Shown in pieces: positions 12,653 to 23,241 of a stretch of DNA of 64,000 nucleotides. Below the pieces are notes generated by a model. That model was given only the letters and a program-made list of their open reading frames with translations. It was not told the origin of the DNA and made no database searches. A program made the translations under genes and the position numbers. The stretch lies in contig JAUFSD010000007.1 of NCBI GenBank assembly GCA_033030425.1, forward strand, positions 558,001 through 622,000. The letters run 5' to 3'. Within the stretch, counting starts at the first letter, position 1; every line of letters starts with the position of its first letter. The DNA is from Verpa conica (lineage: Eukaryota; Ascomycota; Pezizomycetes; Pezizales; Morchellaceae).

Positions 12653-13345
12653 TCAATACTTGTGTCTATACGACAACTTTACAGAAGACGAACCATGGAT
12701 ACCCGTGAAACGCCTACCAGAACTAGCCACACGCGGAACTATGCTCCGTCCAATAGACTCCTGGGGGTTCTGTTGCACTCCGGGCGCAGAATAAGGCTGA
12801 GAATACCCAGACCTTGAGCCTGAAGAATCCGCACGCGGACCAGCTTGAGAAGACACAAAGCCGAAGCCTACATCTGGGGCTGCGTTCAAATCGGGTGTAA
12901 CAAATAGATATCCGTTTAAATTAGCTCCGCGTGGGATGATAATGTAAGTCGTCGCGGGTATTGGGGCAGATGGGCCAGGATACCTAGGTATAGAGGTGAC
13001 CTGGGAATTCTCAATGCTTGAACCTAGGTCTGTGTATGAGCTAGGTATAGCAATGTTTTGTTCATTCGAGTTAGCACTGTCTGAGGTGTTAATATAGCCA
13101 GCTTCTGACCGTGCAGCCTGTTGGTATTGAGGCCGATATAAGTATATAGTCTCAATAGGCTGATAAGCGTAATCAACACCATGTCCATTCGGCTCATAAG
13201 CTTCATCAGGATGGAGAGCATAGTCAACATCATAGCCAGTATCACCAGACTCTTTAGTAAGCGTGATAGAAGGGTGATACGAAGATACACGAGTATTGAT
13301 AGAGCTTTGCCCGCTTTCAAGCTTGTTTTGCTGTGAGGAAGTCAT
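12653..13345 (-). CDS. Orphan hypothetical protein, 230 aa
   Basis: An uninterrupted ATG-started frame of 230 codons. I do not recognise it. The protein is rich in Ser, Tyr, Pro, Gln and Gly, with repeated Tyr-containing acidic segments (GYDVDYALHPDE, GVDYAYQPIE). It has a short hydrophobic patch (TTYIIIPRGANL) and a basic C-terminus (KLSYRHKY). There is no signal peptide, membrane span or known motif. Its length is notable in an AT-rich stretch where chance frames rarely exceed 90 codons, but it sits in gene-poor DNA. It may be a lineage-specific gene, an exon of a longer gene or a repeat-derived frame. Confidence 0.4.
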   Translation of the reverse strand: MTSSQQNKLESGQSSINTRVSSYHPSITLTKESGDTGYDVDYALHPDEAYEPNGHGVDYAYQPIETIYLYRPQYQQAARSEAGYINTSDSANSNEQNIAIPSSYTDLGSSIENSQVTSIPRYPGPSAPIPATTYIIIPRGANLNGYLFVTPDLNAAPDVGFGFVSSQAGPRADSSGSRSGYSQPYSAPGVQQNPQESIGRSIVPRVASSGRRFTGIHGSSSVKLSYRHKY

Positions 13346-16300
13346 TTTTATAACTATGGATTCTTGGTAATGATTCGTGGTAGAAGTCAGGATTTGATAG
13401 TGAAGCAGCTGATTAATGTAATCGCTTGGTAAAGCTTTGTAGATAGGTAGATTGGTGGTGGGAGGATCACCTTGGGGAGCAGTTCCTAAACCTTTTATCT
13501 AGTTCAGTCGAGGACCAACTTGGAATCCAGAGACATTAATCGCCTTTTCATCTTGTTTTACGAACCAAATAAAAACAGTATTCATACTCATCTTGAAACA
13601 CGTAGATCTTTAGCGAATCTACTAGTGATATCGATACCTATACGAAAACATAGAGTCGTCTCTTATGCAGTATTAGCTACATTGACGATCATAAGCTACT
13701 GCTATAGTTATAAAAACCCAATACAAAGATCCACGGTAGGTTAGGCTTACATTTTCCAGCTGGATCTAGAGAGGTAAAGAATTTACTAGCCGTGGTGAAA
13801 GAACACCAGTATGAAAAACAGCAGAAATTAATCATAGTCATGGGGCTATAATGCATCACTACACATCACTCGGAAATCATAGATACAACACTAGGTGTAC
13901 TGAAGAGTACTTAGGTGTACAATACAGAGTACAAACTATAGTCATATACTTTACCACCAACACGTGAGGTGAGATAAACTTTATTGAGTCCTTACTTGAA
14001 AAGCAGATCTATAAGGACCTTTTAGGCATTAACTCCTTTTGAGTTCTTATTAAAACCTAATGAAGAGTTTAAAATATGTTTATCAAAGGCTTGTTGGGAA
14101 TTACATGGGAACAATCTCTTGTAATTTTATATTTTAGATAAAAGTTTTATACGACCTAGATAAGTCTCATATGGCTTGTATACCAACAGTAAAGTATTAA
14201 GTCCTAAGAGCTAATAAGATAGTGCTAATCAGGTAGTAAGGAATCATTATCCGCATACCCAGCGAACTTCAACTAAGTATAAACCCTAAACCGTTTTGGA
14301 GATTCCCTATTCCTCTTATACAGTACTGGCCTTTCTACTCTCTCACCATATCTTAACCCCATAAATCCACCATAGAATAGTCCGTTGAGTAATCTATTCG
14401 TCCAATATTACCCAATACCATATCCTCCTATCACTAACTCTTGTATTTAAGTAATTAGGTAACTAAGTACCACACTTCCCCTCATGTCTACTTCGTACTC
14501 CTCTTCGACTTTAACATCCTTTAGTGAAATAGATGGCATAATCCGCACCTATTCCATAGATAGGGAGTTATCTTCATATTAAGTAGAGAAGACTAGATGA
14601 GATAAACATGTTTGTGCCAGAAAATCCCTGCCCCCACGTTATGTGACCATACATGACATATCTCCCTTTATATCACCTTTACCCCTATAGGTGGCCTCTA
14701 AACACCTATATACCATCTATCCTACCTAAGTGCATAGACTCTCGTATTTCTAACAAATAAGAAAAAAAACTTTATTCCTATCTACAAATATCGAGTGATA
14801 TATTGTGAACTATGCATTAAGTATGTCTAGAGTACTGTAGCTGTAGGTCTGCCCTTTACTCAAGTACAGCCCTGCTGCCTGCAACCTCGTCTTTCTCAAT
14901 TTTGAGTCAAAGAACCTGCGTACTCCCCCATTATAGATGCAAAACAATTGTCCCAATGAAAAAAAACTACACTCACCCCAAAGGCTTAGCGGCTCTCAAG
15001 TTCCACAAGTCATTACGAGATCCCTAAGCCTCGCCAAGCGCATTGTATGGAAATATTTAGCGACTACCAAGACAATGCCCAGTAAAACCGAGACTCTTAA
15101 GACCATAAAAATAAAGTATACCTACCCCAGGTGTATTCACCAGTGAAAGAAACTGTACGGCGGTAGTGTGACCAACTAACGTGATCACTACACGTAGACT
15201 CGTATCCTCCCCCCCCCCCTCTTCCTCCTCCATTTGAAAGAAGGCATTTGAAAATGTCATCATCTATAATATGATATACGTTATTGTAGTTGTTTCAACA
15301 CTAATAGAACAAACAGGTTCTCCAAGTACAGTCACCACAGTACCCAAGAGAATACGAATCTTGGAAATTAACTAACAGCGCAACGATTGGCCTCCATATG
15401 ACGTAATAAGATAATATGAAGTCATAAGGCATGTGCGCAGTCAGTTAATTGTTTTAAATAACAAAAACTGTACGGTAATAATCGTCACTTTTTTTTTTAT
15501 AAAAAAAAACTCTATGATCTACCTGATTTTCTTTTGGCGCTCATAGAAAAAGAGAAAGAAAAAGAGGTGACCTGGTGTACTTTCTTTTTGTGGAAACTTC
15601 CATGTACCCCCCTCCCCCCCTACGATCTTTTCTTTTAATCAACCATTGGGGCCGCATATGTATAACAGCTCAACATATATATACTCGGAACCAGGACCAG
15701 TAGAATGTAATAACTACCGTGCTTCTTGGATACGCATGAGAAGGCGGGATCGCGATGCTGCTGTCAGGGCACTCTTCAAAAAAAAAAAAGGCTATCGTGG
15801 GTCCTTATCGGCCCGAGGGGTGTTGAGTTTCGGAAAAGACCGCATATGCATGGCATTCATTTTTTAGATATCGTTTAGTTGGCTAGAAGAAAAGAAAGAA
15901 AGAAAAGCCCTAAACTGAATTGAAGGCGGGATTATGCAATGAACATCATCTACTCTAACTGGAAAAGAACTGAGGGAGGAGCCGGAAAAAATAAATAAGG
16001 GGAGATGTATGTATGCACTCGCGTTGTACAAACGGCGATAACATATCCCTGGGTTATATCTACTTAAGCTTAGTCCTGCAGATTAAGGCTAGACAACGAG
16101 AAGCTAACACGCCAGTAGAAACAATAACTGATAAAATAAGGACCTGTATTGTACAGTATATATTTAACTTATTGATCTAAGTAGGTTCCTACCGGGCTTA
16201 CAAGCGTAATCTAAGACAAGCTTCTCGTTATTCCACCCAAACAAACAAGACGGTGAAACAGAGATACAAGAGCTAATTCCGACGGTAATAACTAGGCAGG

Positions 16301-17194
16301 CCAGATAACGTATGCACTACATACAGGCATAGGTTCGGGAGGGAGTTCCGAGGAACTCAGTTAAAGTCGTCTCATGCATATCCTGATTATAGTATGGTAT
16401 GCGGTGGCCGGCTGTTCTCTTTAGGAGGAAGCCAATATTAAAGATTATAAAGTTGACGTCAGAGATCTACTGTGATTGAACCTAGCTCTCTCTCTTCATT
16501 CTCGTAATCTCATCAGCTTGCATATCCTTAGTAATTATCATGCTGTTCTCTTGGCGATGTATTATAGGTAAGAGCTCCTAAGTATATAATTTTAACATAG
16601 GAATGTAAGTTATCCAGTTCCCCCGTTAAAAAAATCTAGCGCTAATTAAACTCCGCCTTATACAGTGCCACCCGTAATTATATCTCTCAAAGGCCCGGGT
16701 ACATAGCGACATTTGTGCCGCCTCCATGCGATGTTCCTATGTTTCAGGCCTCTCGAGGTCTAGGAAATGTCTTGCATCCTCTGCAATGAAAGAAAAGGAC
16801 CAAAGATAGCAGCCCTTGCTCAGGTCTCAAACATTATCGCTAAGTCGCTAAAGATGTTCCAGCACAGTGATGCCATTTTAGTTGCGCCCAGTGTCTTTGA
16901 TGAGACAGTTCTAGGGGGCCCTAGGCTACTAGAGTTATCGATATGGGCTATGGGTCACAACATTTTATGGGAAGTAGAAATATTGTGATGGGACTTAAGG
17001 AGGTATGGGGGAAAGGGGGGGTAAGCAAGGTAGTAAATGGCAAATTACAGTTGGCAGAACCAAGTGCAGAACACCTGTGCGTTACTGGCTTGATCGGGTA
17101 CTCCCAGCCTTAAGCAATGTATTTGCTTGCGCCTACTTTTTTAGGGGTAATTTAATTGAGTGTAAGGAATAGAATAATTCTTTCCCCTTAGAAT
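13346..17194. other. Gene-poor AT-rich tract
   Basis: No frame longer than about 75 codons and none recognisable. TpA-rich with frequent stops on both strands. It includes an 8-A run at 14762-14769, A/T runs near 15487-15510, and C runs near 15209-15218. Probably decayed repeat or intergenic DNA. Confidence 0.55.
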
Positions 17195-17286
17195 CGAGTC
17201 GCTGATGAACCACTTGAAGTCGATCAACACACCCGAGCAGCTGAATCATGAGCTAATGTTCGGGTTTGATCGGCACATGCGACTCG
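17195..17286. other. Nested stem-loop structure
   Basis: Outer arms CGAGTCGC (17195-17202) and GCGACTCG (17279-17286) pair perfectly. Inside them CGATCAA (17221-17227) pairs with TTGATCG (17266-17272), then ACCCGA (17231-17236) with TCGGGT (17260-17265). An AGCT/AGCT pair closes the apical loop. The stacked order fits one long imperfect hairpin of about 92 nt. No ORF crosses it. It may be a structured RNA or the relic of a foldback element. Confidence 0.45.
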
Positions 17287-18606
17287 GTAACCATTGATAC
17301 CCGATATCTCATTGACGGGTTCAAGGCTTGTTCAGCTGTCACTTGTCTCGTCTTGTCTGTGATAAATTCACGTGTTCATCTGCAGCGTGTAGGATATCAA
17401 TTGACGATTAGTACCTGCCTGCACGCTACGTAATTCGTTCATTTAGGCGACGTGCACCGTAATAACTGTACCCCGGCTGGGACTGACGATATGTATGTAC
17501 TCTACTCTCTGGCCGCAGGGATGTGGGTTCGTTGTTGGCAATTGGTGCTGATTTCAGTCCCATTGTTGAGGCCATTTTCCCATCCCATCCAATTGCTAAA
17601 AGGCCCCGCCAGATGCAAGAGCCGAATTCCCCGGGGAGACTCGTCAAGGCGCACTTGAAGAGTCACTATATTGTGACTGTAATGATCGTGAAAGGGTATG
17701 TATTGGTGGTTGAAGCCCACAAACAAACACAGAACCTGCCCGAAGCCGTTGGACGTGTGGTTCCCCTCAGTGTAAGTTTGGGTAAGAAGGCACGCGACAC
17801 ATTTCCCGTTAAGTCAGCTGTTACACAGTTGCACGGTGTCTTTCGAATCCAAGATTTCCCCTGTTGACTTGTCACCAACACGGTTAGCTTGGCTGCGGAA
17901 TGTCGGATGTGGGGGGGGGGCAAACCGGAACAACAATCCCATCAATTTTTTTTTGTCAAGGGAAAACCCATGGCGATTCGGAGGAGTTTTGCCTGCTAGT
18001 TGCCTGTGATTTTGGATGAGACATTTTCCGAGAAGCGATTGACGGACCTGAGTCAGCCCCTAAAGCTCTGAGACTCTATCAAATTTTTTGTCTGTATTCG
18101 CAAAAGGTCAAGCAATTAACTCTCGGCATGGGGAACTTTGGGTCCAGGGACATGGCTCGTCTGGATCTGTGAGGATGTTCCCAATATACAAGCGAACATT
18201 AACGATCAGACCCAGCAGCCAGAGTTACGGAGTGGGCTGCAGTTAGGCAGTGTGCAGGAGTCAGAGATATGAGCACAAAGTGGCTGCAGCGAAGGGGGGG
18301 AGGTGAGTGATATAGTTGATCCCTATCTGCTACTGGGTTCTTCCATGGCGTCACTCACTCCTTTCTATCGAGGAGCGCTAATTATTACTCTCACCAAGCT
18401 TGAGGCGTCCGTCGCTCGGATATTTGCCGTAGCCAGGACGGGGCGCACTTCTGTGTTGGTCCATCACGGTCCAGGACTTGCTTTTTCTTCCTTTCTTCCT
18501 TTCTTTCTTCTAAGAATTTTCTGTCAGCGGCTCATACTGGGGGGGGGGGGCTTACTACTGGGCCGGAAATATCAAGCCATGGCCTGGCTGATGCCAAGAG
18601 GCTGGC

Positions 18607-18614
18607 TTTATATA
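18607..18614 (+). promoter_or_regulatory. TATA-like element upstream of the membrane-protein gene
   Basis: TTTATATA about 280 bp before the ATG at 18894, preceded by a C/T-rich stretch (18481-18515). Position and context fit a fungal core promoter with a 5' leader. The 169-codon frame overlapping it starts only with GTG and looks non-coding. Confidence 0.4.
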
Positions 18615-18893
18615 CCCAACGATGTCCCCGCTACCAACTTCGCCCTACTCCGCTACATTGAAATCTCTGCCATCGCCTTCTGTGTCCGTGCCTGTGCCCG
18701 TGAACACTGCTATCTCAAAGAACTTTCATACATCATTCTGATGGTTCATTGCCGACTAACTACTGTTTGCACATCAGGAGTCGCAAGAATCTCACGACAA
18801 ACCGTCCGGTAGCTGGGTCACTAAATCATAGAACAACCCTCAATTTTAAACTTGGCTTCAAAGCCAGACAAGGCTCTCACCACAATCAATAAA

Positions 18894-19784
18894 ATGTATC
18901 GTCCGGTGATGGTTTTCAAGACCTTTTTGGTGTTTCTACTTCTCATCATGCTTTGTGGGATCCCACTAGCCTCTGCATACCCCGTATCTCAGCCAGAGAG
19001 CGGAATCTCGGCATCCATCCTAAGGTTTGTTGACTATCTTACTACTCTGTCCTACTTCGCAGCTTTGGAGACTAAATTTTACTCCCTTGCTAGTGAAATC
19101 CAACTACAGGGATCTACACCCACCGTCACTATTCTTCCTCGTGATCATGAGTCAGTGCCCTCAGAAACCACGCAGCTACAAGCCAGCAATCTTCCCTCTA
19201 CTGTAGTGAGTAAGGAAGTCGAAAGTGACGCCGAGCCGTCCGAAACCAGCGTCTCATCAGATAATGACAAAGCCTCAGAGGGTGGTGATGATGGTGATGA
19301 TGATGAGGAATATAGCCAACGTGGACTAAATCCCAACGTTGTCACCGGAATTGCCCTAGGTGTCACATTCGGAGTTCTACTCTTAATCGCAGCATTTATG
19401 TACGCATTCCGTGTTGGATGGGAGAAGGGTCAAAGGCAAAAAGAGAAATCGGAAGTGACAGAGGAAAAGCAACCACCCGCTCCCCCAACTTTGGAGCCAT
19501 GGAGCCAGATGGATATTATCAGACCTCCGGATCTTGTGCTGAAGACCGGGAACAGCTGTTGGGATAGCAGAAGTTGGTCATGCTGTGACGAACATACTGA
19601 GACTTACCAGCATACGGGTGAGCGGTATAGTTTTCGCCCAGGGATGGGTGTCTACGAAATTAGGGATTCTCCGGTGGATGGTAGCCAGGGAGCTTGGTCT
19701 GCGGGAAGGACGGATAGTGGGTTAGGGTTAGACTACCCAGAGAATACAAAGGGCAAGGGTCGTGAGGAGCCAGCCAGTGAGTGA
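18894..19784 (+). CDS. Predicted type I single-pass membrane protein, hypothetical
   Basis: 296 aa, no intron. The frame opens 14 codons earlier, but only at a TTG; the first ATG (18894, context tcaataaaATG) gives a clean signal peptide (residues 1-28, hydrophobic core FLVFLLLIML, likely cut after ASA). The extracytoplasmic part (about 29-145) is Ser/Thr-rich and ends in an acidic stretch (GGDDGDDDEEY). It is followed by one membrane span at about 149-172 (VVTGIALGVTFGVLLLIAAF). The cytoplasmic tail is basic near the membrane (GWEKGQRQKEK), then Pro-rich, with a Cys/Trp patch (SCWDSRSWSCCDEH). The architecture resembles fungal cell-surface sensors or anchors, but no family is recognised. I infer plasma-membrane or endomembrane location only. 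Confidence 0.75.
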   Translation: MYRPVMVFKTFLVFLLLIMLCGIPLASAYPVSQPESGISASILRFVDYLTTLSYFAALETKFYSLASEIQLQGSTPTVTILPRDHESVPSETTQLQASNLPSTVVSKEVESDAEPSETSVSSDNDKASEGGDDGDDDEEYSQRGLNPNVVTGIALGVTFGVLLLIAAFMYAFRVGWEKGQRQKEKSEVTEEKQPPAPPTLEPWSQMDIIRPPDLVLKTGNSCWDSRSWSCCDEHTETYQHTGERYSFRPGMGVYEIRDSPVDGSQGAWSAGRTDSGLGLDYPENTKGKGREEPASE

Positions 19785-22700
19785 TTCACCGGCATATTAT
19801 TTGTGAATAATCTATTTCTTTTTTTCGTTCTTTCTGTTTAGGTATCTCTTTTGTTTGGGGGGGGGATCTTACTAAAAGGGCTAAGGCGTTTGATATTTTG
19901 TTACTTCAACTTTTCTTTTACCTCTAGATTTTAACATAGCTGGGGACCGCTATGTCTGGCGCAACGTGTTTAGGAGGGATATGGGGCTCTGGAGGTATTT
20001 TTGGTATCTAAAAGTAATGTTAGTTTTTCTTTATTTGTTATCTGTATATAGCCCCATCTCTTTTTTGAGAACTCTGGTAGTAATGGTTTATGTATCTATG
20101 TATATACACGTAGTATTTGGTAGCCGGTGGCGGAGCAATAGTTCCGTTTGGAATAAAAACAGTATGTTGAAAATTCTTGGTTGTCGATGGCAATGATGAT
20201 AGGTGCTCTAATGCATGCCAAGTTCGGACACATCACTGAGACAAGAGGATTGGAATAATTATTCGTTGCTGACAGCAAAAACGCATACTGTCTCTCACTA
20301 GCCTCTCAATGAGCCCCATAAGAACCTGTGCTAATACCGGTGTATTGTCTCAGATGCCTTTTGCCGGCCAGCCCAGATCCCACCCCACCCGGCAAGAAGG
20401 TTCCATATACTATTCTATAATCGCCGATATCCCTAGTACAAATATTTACCAAAAAAATTAAGCGTTAGATCAAGCTTGCCATCGCACGCGATACCCAGGA
20501 CCTCTATATTCTGATAACTAAATATGTATCCACGGGCATGACTCCTCAGTAAGTATTATGTATACGTACCGAAATCTATGAAGTGGGATATTCTCTCTAA
20601 TCCCCAGCCCTAGCTAATACTTACCGATACCCGAAGATCTGACCCATACGCAGGAAATATTAAGCGGGGGAGGGGGAGATCTTACGCCTTAGACATTAAT
20701 GTCAAATTATGAACACATGGGGAAAAAAAATCGGCGAAGTAAAGAATTATAATTGGGAAACCACACATCCCTCACACACATAGAGAAGAACGCTTACCAA
20801 ATACTTGGCTACAACGTTGTCGGGTTTCAGGTTTTTTAGGAACTACCGACCCAATCGCAAATTCTACCGATAAGAGTGGTTTTCCTTTTGAAGATCTTCA
20901 AGTCTTGGTTGTGTGTCTTGGATTTGGATTTGCGCGGGCACAGTTCCCAGGAATGGTGGCTGGGCCGGACCGTTACTATTTCTTATCAAACCACAGAAAT
21001 ACGACCCCACAACCATTACTTGTGTTACTAGGAATAGCTTAAATTCCTTGGTATGTATGTATGTATGAGATCGTCGGTTTGTCTCGTATCACTCATTGGA
21101 CCTTAGCTAATGTTCTTGCATGCGAGTGATTTTTCATGAGTTCTCATGTAGTAGCAGCCCACCACGCAGCCACAGTGCCAAGTGATCAGCCTTCGGTGAG
21201 CCCGTTTATATATGGTAGTAACTACGTCAAATGAAATAAGAACCTGGTTTTTAAGAAAATATCTGACCTGGGCCCCGCAAGGCTTAGGAAGATACTAGAA
21301 AATTTAGGTTTCAGGAATCCAGAGACGCAGGCGGGATATTCAATAATGACGCATGCTACATGCAGAAATGAACACGAGTGTTTATTCCAGGTTTGAGTAA
21401 TCTAAAAGATATACTCACATGAAAGTACCCACGATACGATCGTAGGTACTTGATCTAAAAAGAACCTTTTAAGTTATGCCAACAGAGCTAACACGAAAAA
21501 ATAAAAATAACACCCCAGTTAGAATTACAGGGGTGTTTCTAACTCCATTGGTCCAGAGAATCTATTTAGACATAGCTGGCCCCCACAGTTCTTCGATGCT
21601 TACGCCTAGATATCCAATTCGAAAGCTGGGCTCGAGCTTTTTTTATCTTAGCACCTCAATGGCAGGAGAAAATGTCTCTAGTATGATTGACCCTGGTCCA
21701 GATTAATCACAGCATTCATGACCTGACCTGGTAAATGTCAACACTCCCCGTATAGGTCCCCCCCGGAAATTTCTCAAGAGTAGATATACATATACGCAAA
21801 TGTGCCTGATTAGTCAAAGTCCGAGCGCGGAGAAAAAGACCCGGGGAGCCTCGCGCTCGGGAAGAGGGGCGAGGGGGCTAAATCAAACTCTCCACTCACT
21901 AACTTAATCGACAGTAGTATTAATCGAATCTCAACTTTACATCCATATCCTAGTCGAGTGAGCACCTAGAAAGATAAAACGCGCGTAGACATAGGTTCAT
22001 TAGTGCATGTATCTAGGCCATAAAACGTAAGACTACGTGCACCTGATATTTAGTTTAGTCATCTCGGTAAGATCTTGATCTACTGAGATGATACTGTCGA
22101 CTACTAATAATTATTCCGTGGTAATCTCACTATATCAATTAGCCCAACCCTTTGACGTTTTTCATAAAGACAGAAAACCGATGTTTCCCCTTAGTTGCGG
22201 CTAGGGTTATTTTTACTCTAGTATTTGTAACTACATGTACGGGTGTAGTCAGAGACTTCACGCGTACAATAGGAAACATAATCTACATAATCTAGATTTT
22301 TCTTCTCCTAAGTCGTGTATACTTTGATAGTATAGAAACTGCTATGGGTACTGATATCGGTTTATTCGGGACGAGAGGTGGGGAAATGGTTATACGTTAG
22401 AAGGGAGAAAAACCTCAGTAGATCACACTTACCAGAATAAGTCAATGATTATAGCTAAAAGAGCTATGCGAGTTACACAAACAAAAGGCGTCTTAAAATT
22501 ATTAACGCAAGAGCAACGTTTCTGTTGGCACGAGAAATAACCATATTATTACATGCATATTAACAAACTTTTGACTAAGCTATTTTAAATTCATTTAGAT
22601 TCTAGAAATCAAAAGTCTAAAAGATTTGTTCATGGTATATCACTCGGTTTCGATCTTATGGAAACCAAGATTAGCATAATTACCGGCCGGGAGCTGCACC

Positions 22701-23069
22701 TAGGTTCTGTCTGTACAAGAAAAATACCTATCCTAATCATATTAGGGAGATTGGTGAGTATTTTAAAAAAACTCGGGAAAGTAGCTTGATATACGTATGC
22801 TCATTCAATGCTTAATACACCTAATATCAAAGCGTCGCGTGATATCCGATGATTAAGATTAACATACCTTTCCTTCATTCGGTGAAGAGACCTATAGTAG
22901 ATGTAGCGGAGATTTTTTTCGTTTTCACTCACGAAATACAGCCTCTAATTCGTAGATGTTCCCAGAGGAAGATTACAAAAACCTAGTATCGAGTGATGAG
23001 ACATGAGCGCGACTATAGCTATAAGGTAGTGATAGGTTGAAGGGTTATATTAGCGCCAAGTATATATCC
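19785..23069. other. Gene-poor tract
   Basis: A T-rich segment at 19800-20050 may hold the 3' UTR of the membrane-protein gene. No recognisable ORF follows. A GC-rich inverted pair (CCGAGCGCG at 21822-21830, CGCGCTCGG at 21853-21861) stands out in AT-rich surroundings. The rest is TpA-rich with dense stops. Confidence 0.55.
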
Positions 23070-23152
23070 GATTCAGTGGTGTAGTGGTATCACGGGCGCT
23101 TGCCATTTCATTTGATTTGCGCCCGACCCGGGTTCGATTCCCGGCTGATTCA
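23070..23152 (+). tRNA. tRNA-Gly(GCC) with a 12-nt intron
   Basis: Acceptor GATTCAG/CTGATTC (one T-T mismatch at the third pair), D-stem GTG/CAC, anticodon stem GGCGC/GCGCC. Loop TTGCCA is followed by a 12-base intron at the canonical site (after position 37), then T. T-arm is CCGGG TTCGATT CCCGG, discriminator A. Anticodon GCC reads GGC. A- and B-box sequences are intact. A run of T does not follow; the next tRNA starts four bases later, so the two are probably co-transcribed. Confidence 0.9.
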
Positions 23153-23156
23153 TGCA

Positions 23157-23228
23157 AGCAACATGGCGCAGCGGAAGCGCGCCGGGCTCATAACCCGGAG
23201 GTCGCACGATCGAAACGTGCTGTTGCTA
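23157..23228 (+). tRNA. Initiator tRNA-Met(CAT)
   Basis: 72-nt cloverleaf: acceptor AGCAACA/TGTTGCT (perfect, with the A1-U72 pair typical of eukaryotic initiators). The D-arm is GCGCAGCGGAAGCGC. The anticodon stem CCGGG/CCCGG contains the three G-C pairs characteristic of initiators, with loop CTCATAA. The T-loop is ATCGAAA (A54 instead of T54), another initiator hallmark. Followed by T5 at 23237-23241. Confidence 0.93.
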
Positions 23229-23236
23229 ACTAATTC

Positions 23237-23241
23237 TTTTT
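23237..23241 (+). terminator. RNA polymerase III terminator (T5) of the tRNA pair
   Basis: Five consecutive T, nine bases after the initiator tRNA-Met, are the first such run downstream of both tRNAs. A further T5 follows at about 23251. Confidence 0.7.

Noticed and set aside
18303..18812. 169-codon plus-strand frame upstream of the membrane-protein gene
   Set aside because: GTG start, overlaps a C/T-rich promoter with a TATA-like element, no family resemblance.
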